Assembly (NCBI RefSeq): GCF_001858025.1
Contig: NZ_LZQD01000001.1
Span: forward strand, 1,068,737 to 1,132,736
Direction: 5' to 3'
DNA length: 64,000 bases
Origin: Trichormus sp. NMC-1
GTDB taxonomy: Bacteria > Cyanobacteriota > Cyanobacteriia > Cyanobacteriales > Nostocaceae
A program made the position numbers and the translations under genes. Under the pieces are notes generated by a model. That model searched no databases, was not told where the DNA came from, and saw only the letters and a list, made by a program, of their open reading frames with translations. Numbering within the stretch: position 1 is the first letter of the stretch; each line of letters begins with the position of its first letter. This document shows, piece by piece, positions 7,679 through 16,483 of this stretch.

Positions 7679-10192
7679 ATGACAAGCATCTCCACCCCTA
7701 TCCTCAAACTCCCCGAACTCCTAGCACCTGCGGGTAATTGGGAATGCGCGAAAGCCGCAGTAGAAAATGGTGCTGATGCAATTTACTTTGGTTTAGATAA
7801 GTTTAACGCACGGATGAGGGCTGAAAATTTCACAGAAGCAGATTTACCTGAATTAATGGAATTTCTGCACCTGCGAGGAGTCAAAGGTTATGTCACCCTG
7901 AATACCCTGATTTTCCCCCAGGAACTGACGGAAGCACAGCAATACCTCAAAACTATCATTTCTGCGGGTGTAGATGCTGTCATCGTTCAAGACGTAGGAA
8001 TCTGTCGTCTTATTCGTCATCTTTCCCCCGACTTTCCCATTCACGCTTCCACTCAAATGACAATTACCAGCGCTGCGGGGGTAGAATTTGCAAAATCTCT
8101 CGGTTGTCAATTGGTAGTTTTAGCGCGGGAATGTTCGATTACAGAAATTAATAAAATTCAACAACAAATTACCCAAAAGAATACTTCTTTACCTTTAGAA
8201 GTTTTCGTCCACGGTGCTTTGTGCGTCGCATATTCTGGACAATGTTTAACCAGCGAAGCATTAGGAGGACGTTCTGCAAATAGAGGAGAATGCGCTCAAG
8301 CTTGCCGAATGCCTTATGATTTAATTGCAGATGGAGAAGTTGTCAATTTAGATAATCGCAAATATTTATTAAGTCCTCAAGATTTAGCAGGGTTGGAAGT
8401 ATTACCTGAATTAGTAAAATCTGGAGTTACTTGTTTAAAAATAGAAGGACGTTTGAAAGCACCAGAATATGTTGCTAACGTTACCCAAGTTTATCGAAAA
8501 GCGTTAGATAAAATAATGAAAACGAATGTAGAGATGTTTCATGAAACGTCTCTACAACATAAATCATCAGGGTTGGGTAAAGACCAATATAATTTAGAAA
8601 TGGCATTTTCTCGCGGACTATATACAGGTTGGTTTGAGGGAATTAATAATCAAGAACTCGTTCACGCAAGATTTGGAAAAAAACGCGGTGTTTATTTAGG
8701 AGAAGTTACCCGCATTTACAATGAACAAATTACCGTGAAACTGGAAGCACCAGTTAAACCAGGTGACGGGATTGTTTTTGATTGTGGACATCCAGAAACG
8801 AAGGAAGAAGGAGGAAGAATATACGCAGTTATCCAAAAAGGTAAAGACGCAATATTAAGTTTTGGCAAAAATAATTTGAATTTTCGACAGATAAATATAG
8901 GTGATAAAGTTTGGAAGACAAATGATCCAGAACTGGATAAACAAATCCGTCAAAGTTATGCTGGAGAAAATCCCCAATTTCCCAAACCTATTAATATAGC
9001 TGTATATGGGGAAATTGGCGAGAAATTAATAGCGATCGCTCGTGATGAATTTGGTAATATAGTTCAAGTAGAATCAGAAATATTGGTGGTAGAAGCACAC
9101 ACCAAACCCCTGACAACAGAAAGGATAAAAGAACAATTTGGACGTTTAGGGAATACTCCTTTCTATTTAGACACTTTCATCAATCATCTCAACGGTAATA
9201 TCATGTTACCCGTGAGTGAATTAAACCGAATGCGTCGGGAAATAGTCTCCCAATTAGAAGAATTAAGAAAGAAACCCAAATTTTGGCAATTAAATCATCA
9301 TGGGAAATGGCAAGATTTAATTAGTTCTAAATCTACAACTATTCCAGCTTCTCCTTCCCTGATTATTTTAGTTAGAAATATCAAACAACTAAAAGCAGCA
9401 TTAACAGCAGATATCAAAACAGTTTATTGTGAATTTGAAAATCCTCGCAATTATCAAGAAGCAGTAAAAATAGTGCGGGAATATGAAGAAGATGTCAGCA
9501 TCTTTGTAGCACCACCTCGGATAACTAAATCTGGAGAAACCTGGATTTTAAAACAAGTTCGTGCTGCTAATGCTGATGGTTATTTAATCAGAAATTATGA
9601 TCAATTAGAATATTTTGCCAATGAAAGATGTGTGGCTGACTTTTCCTTAAATATTGCTAATCCCTTAACAGCAGATTACTTTAAACAACGCTTTAATTTA
9701 GAACGATTAACAGCATCTTACGACTTAAATATTAACCAACTAGAAGCTTTAATTACAAATTACCCAGGACAAAATTTTGAAGTCACAATACATCAACATA
9801 TACCTATGTTTCATATGGAACATTGCGTATTTTGTGCTTTCCTCTCTACAGGAACAGATTACACCAACTGTGGTAGACCTTGTGAAAAACAAGAAGTCAA
9901 AATTAAAGACAGAGTAGGTAGTGAACACATCCTCAAAGCCGATTCAGGATGTCGAAATACAGTATATAACGGCACTGCACAAACTGGTGCAGAATATGTA
10001 CAAAGATTAATAAGTTTGGGTTTACAACATTTGAGAATTGAATTTCTTAATGAAACCCCAGAACAAGTGATAAAAACAATAGATTATTATCAACAACTTT
10101 TGCAAGGAGAAATCACAGGTTCTCAAATTTGGAGAGAGTTGAAATTGCAAAATCAATTGGGTGTAACTCGTGGTTCTATGAGGGTGATGTAG
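7679..10192 (+). CDS. U32 family peptidase-like protein (RlhA/YdcP type)
   Basis: An 837-residue protein starting at ATG 7679. The N-terminal part (about 10-290) is the U32 domain: LLAPAGNWECAKAAVENGAD, a Cys cluster in ALCVAYSGQCLTSEALGG and SANRGECAQACRMPYDL. The rest matches the long form with a DUF3656/collagenase-like section and a second Cys-rich part (MEHCVFCAF, TDYTNCGRPCEKQ). In E. coli the related RlhA hydroxylates 23S rRNA C2501; other U32 proteins (UbiU/V, TrhP) hydroxylate quinones or tRNA using an Fe-S cluster, so an oxidative RNA-modifying role is more likely than proteolysis. Residues about 283-293 are encoded by a 30-bp palindromic repeat. Confidence 0.8.
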   Translation: MTSISTPILKLPELLAPAGNWECAKAAVENGADAIYFGLDKFNARMRAENFTEADLPELMEFLHLRGVKGYVTLNTLIFPQELTEAQQYLKTIISAGVDAVIVQDVGICRLIRHLSPDFPIHASTQMTITSAAGVEFAKSLGCQLVVLARECSITEINKIQQQITQKNTSLPLEVFVHGALCVAYSGQCLTSEALGGRSANRGECAQACRMPYDLIADGEVVNLDNRKYLLSPQDLAGLEVLPELVKSGVTCLKIEGRLKAPEYVANVTQVYRKALDKIMKTNVEMFHETSLQHKSSGLGKDQYNLEMAFSRGLYTGWFEGINNQELVHARFGKKRGVYLGEVTRIYNEQITVKLEAPVKPGDGIVFDCGHPETKEEGGRIYAVIQKGKDAILSFGKNNLNFRQINIGDKVWKTNDPELDKQIRQSYAGENPQFPKPINIAVYGEIGEKLIAIARDEFGNIVQVESEILVVEAHTKPLTTERIKEQFGRLGNTPFYLDTFINHLNGNIMLPVSELNRMRREIVSQLEELRKKPKFWQLNHHGKWQDLISSKSTTIPASPSLIILVRNIKQLKAALTADIKTVYCEFENPRNYQEAVKIVREYEEDVSIFVAPPRITKSGETWILKQVRAANADGYLIRNYDQLEYFANERCVADFSLNIANPLTADYFKQRFNLERLTASYDLNINQLEALITNYPGQNFEVTIHQHIPMFHMEHCVFCAFLSTGTDYTNCGRPCEKQEVKIKDRVGSEHILKADSGCRNTVYNGTAQTGAEYVQRLISLGLQHLRIEFLNETPEQVIKTIDYYQQLLQGEITGSQIWRELKLQNQLGVTRGSMRVM
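8527..8556. repeat. 30-bp palindromic repeat inside the U32 gene
   Basis: The palindrome TGTAGAGATGTTTCA + TGAAACGTCTCTACA (one G-T mismatch in the stem) lies fully within the coding frame and supplies residues NVEMFHETSLQ. A perfect member of the same family (TGTAGAGACGTTCCA and its complement) stands in intergenic DNA at 24628-24657. Confidence 0.85.
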
Positions 10193-10270
10193 CTAAATTA
10201 ATTGGTGAAGAAGAGGTATAATATTTTGGGTGAATTCAGGGTTTTTCTGTGTTCACCTATGATGTGATTT

Positions 10271-10300
10271 TCTCACGCAAAGGCGCAAAGACGCAAAGGA
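10271..10300. repeat. Dispersed CACGCAAAGGCGCAAAG repeat before the first KGK gene
   Basis: TCTCACGCAAAGGCGCAAAG followed by ACGCAAAGGA, ending in the purine-rich stretch used as ribosome binding site by the KGK gene. A shorter direct copy is at 10781-10800 and an inverted copy at 11205-11234, so the two KGK genes are framed by three copies. Confidence 0.75.
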
Positions 10301-10307
10301 AGAAGAA

Positions 10308-10706
10308 ATGGAAGATAAGTTTCAAATTTTAAATTCTGAACAAGGTGATATTATTATTGCTTTTGAAAATAGAAGTTTCAAATTAAGTCAATTAGTCTCC
10401 TTGATGACTGAAGTAGTTTTAACTAATCAACTAAAAGAGTTGAATGATAAACTAAGTTATCACGGTAGTGGGAAATTTCCATCTTATAAAGATTCATATT
10501 GGATGGATAAAGGTGTTTCTTGTGAAATTTTAAAACCTGGTAAAAATTGGCGGAAAGGAAAAGCAAGAATCAAAGTTACTCTTGAATTTTCTCCTGATGA
10601 ATTGGAAGTTGAAGAAACAACAGAAATTGAAGAAACAACAGAAATCCAAGAACCAGAATCACCTCTTGATGATTTACGTCGTATGATAAATGATGCTACA
10701 TCATAA
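10308..10706 (+). CDS. KGK family protein, copy 1
   Basis: A 132-residue acidic protein. The C-terminal half carries the KGK signature (WRKGKARIKVTLEFSPDELE, about 82-101) and ends with ESPLDDLRRMIND, a tail typical of this cyanobacterial family. Its function is unknown. The purine-rich AAGGAAGAAGAA before the ATG comes from a dispersed repeat. An EETTEIxE motif (about 104-116) is repeated in tandem. It is followed 100 bp later by a paralogue of similar length, pointing to local duplication; the two share the ends more than the middles. Confidence 0.7.
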   Translation: MEDKFQILNSEQGDIIIAFENRSFKLSQLVSLMTEVVLTNQLKELNDKLSYHGSGKFPSYKDSYWMDKGVSCEILKPGKNWRKGKARIKVTLEFSPDELEVEETTEIEETTEIQEPESPLDDLRRMINDATS

Positions 10707-10806
10707 ATTAATTAGTCCACGTAGGTGGACTTTGTTTGTGTAGACGCGATTTATAATCGCCGGGTTCAAGATAAGAATTTTCTCACGCAAAGAAAGAAAG
10801 AAAGAA

Positions 10807-11199
10807 ATGGAAGATAACTTTAAGTTGATAGAGTTTAATGAAGATGATGTGATTGAATGCAATGATTTAATATATAAAGTTAGTAAATTGCAAAAAGCAT
10901 TAGAAATACTTGCTGATAATGAAGAATTTTTACAACAATTCTGGAATTTATTAAGGGAGGAAAATATTGATTATTTAGAAGAAGGAGATTATAATACCGA
11001 ATGTTTTACAGAAGGGATGGATGTCAAAATACTAAACTTAGGTTCTAAATCTTGGAAGAAAGGTAAATTAAAATTTAAACTCAGCGTTGAATTTTATGCT
11101 GAAGAAGAGATAGAAGAATCAGGCGAGAAAGACGTAATCACAGAACCAGAATCACCCCTTGATGATTTACGTCGTATGATAAATGAAACTACATCATAA
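10807..11199 (+). CDS. KGK family protein, copy 2
   Basis: A 130-residue paralogue of the preceding gene: both start MEDxF and end ESPLDDLRRMIN. The KGK core here is WKKGKLKFKLSVEFYAEEE. The middle (LADNEEFLQQFWNLLREENI) is acidic and helical. The ribosome binding site (AAAGAAAGAAAGAA) again lies in a copy of the CACGCAAAG repeat. No catalytic motif is visible. The pair sits beside a small HNH gene, but nothing proves that they work together. Confidence 0.7.
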   Translation: MEDNFKLIEFNEDDVIECNDLIYKVSKLQKALEILADNEEFLQQFWNLLREENIDYLEEGDYNTECFTEGMDVKILNLGSKSWKKGKLKFKLSVEFYAEEEIEESGEKDVITEPESPLDDLRRMINETTS

Positions 11200-11204
11200 C
11201 TCTT

Positions 11205-11234
11205 ACCTTTGCGTCTTTGCGCCTTTGCGTGAGA
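11205..11234. repeat. Inverted copy of the CACGCAAAG repeat
   Basis: ACCTTTGCGTCTTTGCGCCT + TTGCGTGAGA is the reverse complement of the element at 10271-10300. It lies between KGK copy 2 and the HNH gene; in RNA it could pair with the upstream copies. Confidence 0.7.
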
Positions 11235-11241
11235 TAAAAAC

Positions 11242-11487
11242 ATGACCAAAACCCCACGTATCAACATACCCCCAGAAGTCAGAACATACGTTTTCCAAAG
11301 GGATAAATATCAGTGTCAAAGCTGCGGTAAAATCTCTGGAGAAACTCATCTCAGCATTGATCATATTATCCCTTTGTCTCGTGGTGGTAAAAACGATATT
11401 AGTAATTTACAAACTCTCTGCTTAACTTGTAATCAGCAAAAAACAAATAATATCGACAATCGCTTTCACCGACATTTCGATATTTAA
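11242..11487 (+). CDS. Small HNH endonuclease-domain protein
   Basis: An 81-residue protein that is almost entirely an HNH domain: zinc Cys pair YQCQSCG (about 26-32), the catalytic segment LSIDHIIPLSRGGKNDISNL (His at about 44-45, Asn at about 57) and a second Cys pair LCLTCNQQK. It is a metal-dependent nuclease fold of the McrA/CRISPR-adjacent type found in many stand-alone bacterial proteins; the biological target is unknown. Its end overlaps the end of the convergent amylase gene by 4 bp. Confidence 0.8.
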   Translation: MTKTPRINIPPEVRTYVFQRDKYQCQSCGKISGETHLSIDHIIPLSRGGKNDISNLQTLCLTCNQQKTNNIDNRFHRHFDI

Positions 11488-12929
11488 CCCAAAATGCAAC
11501 CAGTACGCGGGGGAATGGTTAAACCCACAAATTTACCATTCCATTCTACCTCTCCATTACCAAATAAAACTTGATGCGGTTGAGTTTGTAAACTGCTACA
11601 ATCTACGTTACCCTTTGCAGTTTCTGTACCCACATTAACCGCAATAATTAATTCCTCAGTTCCCAAAGTTCTGGCAAAGATATATAATTCTCCTAGTGCA
11701 TAAAGAACTTGATATTCACCAATTCGCAAAGCTTCGTATTTGTGACGTAGAGAAATTAATTGTTTGTGAAGATTGAGAATTTCTAAATTCCAATTTTCTG
11801 CTGACGGAAAACCACGACGACAATCTGGATCTAATCCACCAGGTAAACCAACTTCATCACCATAATACACACTTGGCGCACCAGGAAAGGTTAATAAAAG
11901 CAAAGTTGCTAATTCCACACTTGCAATATCACCACCCGCAATGGTAATCAATCTGGCTGTATCATGACTTGCTAATAAATTAAGTTGTGTTAGCTGAATT
12001 TCCCACGGATAAAGTTTTAATAAATCTTCTATTTTTTCGGCGTAGTCAGCAGCAAATAACGGTGGATGAGTTTTATAATCACGTCCTTTTACTTGTTCTA
12101 AGTTTACACGATCACCTGCGGTAAAGGCAATAGTTGGCCCAGTAAATAAATAATTCATTACCCCATCAAATTGGTTTCCATCTAACCACTCACGGGAATC
12201 TTTCCATACTTCTCCGACAATATAAGCATCTGGATTTATGGCTTTTACTCTTTGCCGAAATTTTTGCCAAAATCCAGGAGTTTTGATTTCAAAAGGTACA
12301 TCCAAACGCCAACCATCAATACCGAATTTAATCCAATATTCGGCAATTTCCATAATGTATTCGCGCACATCTGGGTTATCATGGTTGAATACTGGTAAAG
12401 AACGAATTCCTGCCCAAGCTTCGTAGTTAGCAGGTGCATCACCTGTGTAAGGTGCAAGTGGCCAACCTTCGATTTTAAACCAATCTACCCAAGGTGAATG
12501 TGGTCCATTTTCTAATATGTCGTGAAAAAAGAATATACCCCGACTCGCATGATTAAAAACGCCATCAAGAACTACTTTAATATTACGTTGGTGGGCTGCA
12601 TCTAGCAATTCTTTAAATGCTTCATTTCCTCCCAATATCGGATCAACTTGATAGTAATCATGGGTGTGATAGCGGTGATTACAAGCTGATTGAAAGATGG
12701 GAGTAAAGTAAATGGCATTAATTCCTAAACTTTGAATATAGTCTAATTGTTCTAAAATTCCCCATAAATCTCCACCTTTATAACCTTGGAGTGTGGGTTC
12801 TGCATCCCAATCTTCCCATTTTGCATTATTTAATAATCGTTTGTGTGGTTGTTGGCTTTTAGCGAATCTATCGGGGAAGATTTGGTAGAAAACTGCGTGT
12901 TTAACCCAGTCTGGTGTTTGAATTTGCAT
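11484..12929 (-). CDS. Glycoside hydrolase family 13 enzyme (alpha-amylase / neopullulanase-like)
   Basis: A 481-residue protein with the full (beta/alpha)8 barrel: region I DGVFNHASRG, region II DGWRLDVPFE (nucleophile Asp), region III YIVGEVW (acid Glu) and region IV LLASHDTARL. The start AVFYQIFPDRFAKS and the lack of an N-terminal carbohydrate-binding domain suggest a cytoplasmic maltodextrin-hydrolysing enzyme (cyclomaltodextrinase/neopullulanase group). There is no signal peptide. It begins 5 bp after the TOPRIM-like gene on the same strand, so it may be read from the same message, though its role fits better with glgC 2 kb away on the other strand. Confidence 0.85.
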   Translation of the reverse strand: MQIQTPDWVKHAVFYQIFPDRFAKSQQPHKRLLNNAKWEDWDAEPTLQGYKGGDLWGILEQLDYIQSLGINAIYFTPIFQSACNHRYHTHDYYQVDPILGGNEAFKELLDAAHQRNIKVVLDGVFNHASRGIFFFHDILENGPHSPWVDWFKIEGWPLAPYTGDAPANYEAWAGIRSLPVFNHDNPDVREYIMEIAEYWIKFGIDGWRLDVPFEIKTPGFWQKFRQRVKAINPDAYIVGEVWKDSREWLDGNQFDGVMNYLFTGPTIAFTAGDRVNLEQVKGRDYKTHPPLFAADYAEKIEDLLKLYPWEIQLTQLNLLASHDTARLITIAGGDIASVELATLLLLTFPGAPSVYYGDEVGLPGGLDPDCRRGFPSAENWNLEILNLHKQLISLRHKYEALRIGEYQVLYALGELYIFARTLGTEELIIAVNVGTETAKGNVDCSSLQTQPHQVLFGNGEVEWNGKFVGLTIPPRTGCILG

Positions 12930-12934
12930 AATTA

Positions 12935-13627
12935 CTAAGAAATCATGAACCTATCAATATATCCAATAAATTCTCCAAGACTAGGAACACTATTAGCAAG
13001 TTTTATATATATAAATTCATAATCTAAATTAGCTGCTAGTCTATTAAGTTGTTTTTCACTTTTATCGTAACCTTTTCCTACGTAATTATAAATGTTTTTG
13101 ATATCATCTGAAGGCTTAAGTCTCGCTTCCATATCATCTGTTTGAGGATTAAAATGAAAAAGTTCCTGAATTTTATCTGGTGTTAAAATGGTATCTATTT
13201 TAAGAAAATGATTATATTCTGCTAAAAACCACGCTTCGATTTCCATAACAGCAAGAACTATATTTATAGGGATTGATCCTTTTGGTAAAGAATAATTCAA
13301 ACCTCTTTGCAGTTTGGATTTTTCAGCTATAGGTATGGGATAAACATCTCTTAATCCTATAATTCTTTCATATCCTTCTATAGATAAAGAATTATGTAGT
13401 TCTCTAATGTCTGAAACAACAGTTTCATCATTACATGAATTATAAAGTAAAACATAAAATTTTGTTACTGAAGTAACAGAATCTTTCATGATTACTTTCG
13501 CTGAGTTACTGTTTTTTCTGGATTTAATCTCTATAAAAATATGTAATTTACCAGCAATTTCTGTTAATAATTTTTTGACAAAAATCTGTTCTGTTTTCCC
13601 CTCTACAAAAATAGCTAATTTTTTCAC
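12935..13627 (-). CDS. TOPRIM-like partner protein of the adjacent ATPase
   Basis: A 230-residue protein starting with GTG at 13625-13627. The N-terminus KLAIFVEGKTEQIFVKKLL carries the TOPRIM glutamate motif (VEGKTE, residues 8-13), and a helical middle follows (VLAVMEIEAWFLAEYNHFL). TOPRIM proteins of the OLD/DUF4276/DUF3226/DUF4435 type act as nucleases or effectors with ABC-type ATPases. The second acidic motif (DxD) is not obvious, so activity is uncertain. The GTG start overlaps the stop of the ATPase gene (GTGA), implying coupled translation. Family assignment is tentative; PARIS AriB (DUF4435) is an analogue in layout, not shown to be a homologue. Confidence 0.55.
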   Translation of the reverse strand: MKKLAIFVEGKTEQIFVKKLLTEIAGKLHIFIEIKSRKNSNSAKVIMKDSVTSVTKFYVLLYNSCNDETVVSDIRELHNSLSIEGYERIIGLRDVYPIPIAEKSKLQRGLNYSLPKGSIPINIVLAVMEIEAWFLAEYNHFLKIDTILTPDKIQELFHFNPQTDDMEARLKPSDDIKNIYNYVGKGYDKSEKQLNRLAANLDYEFIYIKLANSVPSLGEFIGYIDRFMIS

Positions 13628-14802
13628 TGTTCTATATTATCCTCATTACCAAATCCTTCAATGTAGAATTGAGTTGCAAAAAAATCGAAATTATTTAGTC
13701 CAGTGAATTTAAAATCATCAAATATTTCTTTTGAATTATGTATATTATGAAGTTTGGCTAATCCTGGTTTTCTCTCAATCACTGACCAATATTCCAAAGG
13801 AATACCATTCATGATAAATCGGTCATTTGTTGTCATGATTAACTGAACTAATCCATTTTCGGCTTCAGCTTTATTAATAAGTAACTTAATCATTGCTGAT
13901 GATCTTTCAAAGTCCAGTCCTTCTCCAATATCATCTATTAAAATACAACTAGGTTTTTTAGCTAAAAGTGCGTAGTTTAATTGAATAATCAGGGATAATA
14001 CTCTAAACATCCCTTGGGAAATTAATCCTTGTTCAGTTTTTGCTTTTAAACCGCTTTCCTGAACATAAAGACATTGTAATTTCATGGGTATTTCATTATC
14101 TTCTGCAAATAGAAATGCGCCTGGTGCTTTAGTTTCTATTTCAGATATATTGTAACCTATAGATAACATATCTGATTTTATAGCTGTAATGAAATCCACT
14201 CCAAATTCATTTTGTCCTGAAATGAATATATCAACTACTCTATCTGTATCTTTTAAATCTATATTTTTTGCCTTAGCGTTAGCTGAACCAAGATATCTTT
14301 TTCCTAATTCTGTCCCAAATTCATAATATCTCAATAGGGTCGCCCAATTGTAAATTTCTTCAAATTGAGGATGCTGGATAGAATCTCTACGTTTGAAAAT
14401 AGCTACTCCATCAAGGGGAGTTTGAAAATCCATATCTTGTCCTAATTTTTCAGCCCAAACTTTACCCTCTCCCGATTCTTTTCTATCCAGGTAAGTTTTA
14501 GAACCAATGGTAAAAATTTCTTTGACTACCTGACCATTTTCAATTGTCAAAATGTAGATTTTTTTCTGTTCTTCCTGATCAGAATCAAAAATTAATTTCC
14601 ACTCTCTTAACTTACCGTCAGGTTGAAGAACTTCATCACCTGAGAGTAAATTAGATATTAGGTTAATAGCTTTGAGGGTTCTCGATTTCCCAGAGGCATT
14701 TTTACCAACTATTAAGTTGACATTACCTAATTGAAAACCATCTAAACGCCACTCACTTGGTAAATCTTTATCTTGACAATATTCTACTAAGTCTAATCTC
14801 AT
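13624..14802 (-). CDS. ABC/SMC-type AAA ATPase of a two-gene defence-like cassette
   Basis: A 392-residue protein read from the ATG at 14800-14802; an upstream TTG at 14862 is less likely. It has Walker A GKNASGKS (33-40) right after a short N-terminal strand, an ABC-like signature SQGMFR (262-267), Walker B CILIDD (286-291) and a D-loop GEGLD (293-297). The usual switch histidine is replaced by TTND (324-327). About 220 residues separate Walker A from the signature. This matches AAA_15/AAA_21 ATPases of overcoming-lysogenization and abortive-infection systems. It overlaps the TOPRIM-like gene by 4 bp, the order seen in PARIS and OLD-like pairs. AT content is higher than in the flanking metabolic genes, consistent with transfer. 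Confidence 0.7.
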   Translation of the reverse strand: MRLDLVEYCQDKDLPSEWRLDGFQLGNVNLIVGKNASGKSRTLKAINLISNLLSGDEVLQPDGKLREWKLIFDSDQEEQKKIYILTIENGQVVKEIFTIGSKTYLDRKESGEGKVWAEKLGQDMDFQTPLDGVAIFKRRDSIQHPQFEEIYNWATLLRYYEFGTELGKRYLGSANAKAKNIDLKDTDRVVDIFISGQNEFGVDFITAIKSDMLSIGYNISEIETKAPGAFLFAEDNEIPMKLQCLYVQESGLKAKTEQGLISQGMFRVLSLIIQLNYALLAKKPSCILIDDIGEGLDFERSSAMIKLLINKAEAENGLVQLIMTTNDRFIMNGIPLEYWSVIERKPGLAKLHNIHNSKEIFDDFKFTGLNNFDFFATQFYIEGFGNEDNIEQ

Positions 14803-15134
14803 ACAGTTACACTTTTTACGCTGAATTAAAGGAGATAAGAGCCTATTATAGTTCTTTCGCAATTATGCTGATTTTATTTAATGCTATAGGAAAACATTAG
14901 TTCGTCGTTTAGGTTTCCCTATTGCTTAAGCTAACATAATCAGCTTGGTTGTTTGTAATGCGATCGCATTCCATTCCCCCCATCCTTCCCCACCATTAAT
15001 ACATCAGTTCTACTTTCCGTACCTAAGCCCCATCTCAAAAATTCCTTCTCAAGATTCTTTGATCCCCCCTTATCAGCTGCCACATACAGTCCTAAACTGT
15101 AGGTGAGAGTTGAAAGGCAGTTCGGAGAAATTTT

Positions 15135-16424
15135 GTGAAAAAAGTCTTAGCAATCATTCTTGGTGGGGGTGCGGGTACTCGACTTTATCCGCTAACCAAA
15201 CTCCGCGCTAAACCAGCAGTACCAGTTGCTGGGAAGTACCGCTTAATAGATATCCCTGTTAGCAACTGTATCAATTCAGAAATCTTTAAAATCTACGTTC
15301 TCACTCAGTTTAACTCAGCTTCTCTGAATCGGCATATTGCCCGTGCTTACAACTTTAGCGGGTTTAGCGATGGTTTTGTGGAAGTGTTAGCAGCACAACA
15401 AACCCCTGAAAATCCTAACTGGTTCCAAGGTACGGCTGATGCTGTGCGTCAGTACATCTGGATGTTACAGGATTGGGATGTAGATGAATTTCTGATTCTT
15501 TCTGGTGATCACTTGTATCGGATGGATTACCGCCAGTTTATCCAGCGCCACAGAGATACAAATGCTGATATTACCCTTTCTGTCATCCCCATAGACGATC
15601 GCCGGGCTTCAGATTTTGGCTTGATGAAAATCAACGATTCTGGTAGGGTGATTGACTTTAGCGAAAAACCCAAAGGTGAGGCTTTAGCCCAAATGCGTGT
15701 AGATACTACCGTACTGGGGTTGACAAAAGAACAAGCCGAATTACAGCCATATATCGCCTCGATGGGGATTTATGTCTTTAAAAAAGATGTTTTGATCAAG
15801 TTATTGAAAGAATCTTTAGAACGGACTGATTTTGGCAAAGAAATCATCCCTGATGCGGCAAAAGATCACAACGTTCAAGCGTTCTTGTTTGATGATTACT
15901 GGGAAGACATTGGAACCATAGAAGCTTTTTATGAAGCGAATTTAGCTCTAACCCAGCAACCAATGCCGCCCTTTAGCTTTTACGATGAAAAAGCACCAAT
16001 TTATACTCGCGCTCGGTACTTACCCCCATCGAAACTGCTAAATTGCCAAATCACAGAATCGATGATTGGCGAAGGTTGCATTTTGAAAAATTGCCGGATT
16101 CAGCATTCAGTGTTGGGAGTGCGATCGCGTATTGAGTCAGGCTGTGTGATTGAAGAATCCCTACTCATGGGTGCAGATTATTACCAACCCTCTGTAGAAC
16201 GCCAATGTAGCCTAGAAGTAGGTGATATACCTGTAGGCATTGGTACAGACACGATCATTCGTCGTGCCATTATTGATAAAAATGCCCGCATCGGTCACGA
16301 TGTGAAAATTATCAATAAAGACAACGTGCAAGAAGCCGAACGAGAAAGTCAAGGTTTCTACATTCGCAGTGGGATTGTCGTTGTACTGAAAAATGCTGTA
16401 ATTCAAGACGGTACAATCATTTAG
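15135..16424 (+). CDS. glgC: Glucose-1-phosphate adenylyltransferase (ADP-glucose pyrophosphorylase)
   Basis: A 429-residue enzyme, the length usual in cyanobacteria, making ADP-glucose from ATP and glucose-1-phosphate, the committed step of glycogen synthesis. Seen: nucleotide-binding loop [20 protein letters not shown], substrate motif [21 protein letters not shown] and a C-terminal left-handed beta-helix with the region binding 3-phosphoglycerate ([15 protein letters not shown]). The start is GTG at 15135 with GGAG 7 bp upstream. It is followed 59 bp later by a small P-loop kinase gene. Confidence 0.95.
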   Translation: MKKVLAIILGGGAGTRLYPLTKLRAKPAVPVAGKYRLIDIPVSNCINSEIFKIYVLTQFNSASLNRHIARAYNFSGFSDGFVEVLAAQQTPENPNWFQGTADAVRQYIWMLQDWDVDEFLILSGDHLYRMDYRQFIQRHRDTNADITLSVIPIDDRRASDFGLMKINDSGRVIDFSEKPKGEALAQMRVDTTVLGLTKEQAELQPYIASMGIYVFKKDVLIKLLKESLERTDFGKEIIPDAAKDHNVQAFLFDDYWEDIGTIEAFYEANLALTQQPMPPFSFYDEKAPIYTRARYLPPSKLLNCQITESMIGEGCILKNCRIQHSVLGVRSRIESGCVIEESLLMGADYYQPSVERQCSLEVGDIPVGIGTDTIIRRAIIDKNARIGHDVKIINKDNVQEAERESQGFYIRSGIVVVLKNAVIQDGTII

Positions 16425-16427
16425 TTA

Positions 16428-16482
16428 GTTGTCATTAGTCATTAGTCATTGGTCATTAGTTAAGGACGAAGGACAAAGGACA
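16428..16482. repeat. Heptanucleotide short tandem repeat (STRR)
   Basis: GTCATTAGTCATTAGTCATT GGTCATTAG units (period 7) followed by GGACGAAGGACAAAGGACAA; the latter serves as the leader of the next gene. Similar TCATTAG/TCATTGG arrays are at 29131-29172 and 51966-52005. Confidence 0.8.
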
Positions 16483-16483
16483 A

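Noticed and set aside
16212-16406. Minus-strand open frames inside glgC and other genes
   Set aside because: Shadow frames without starts, domains or suitable codon use; the sense genes explain the sequence.
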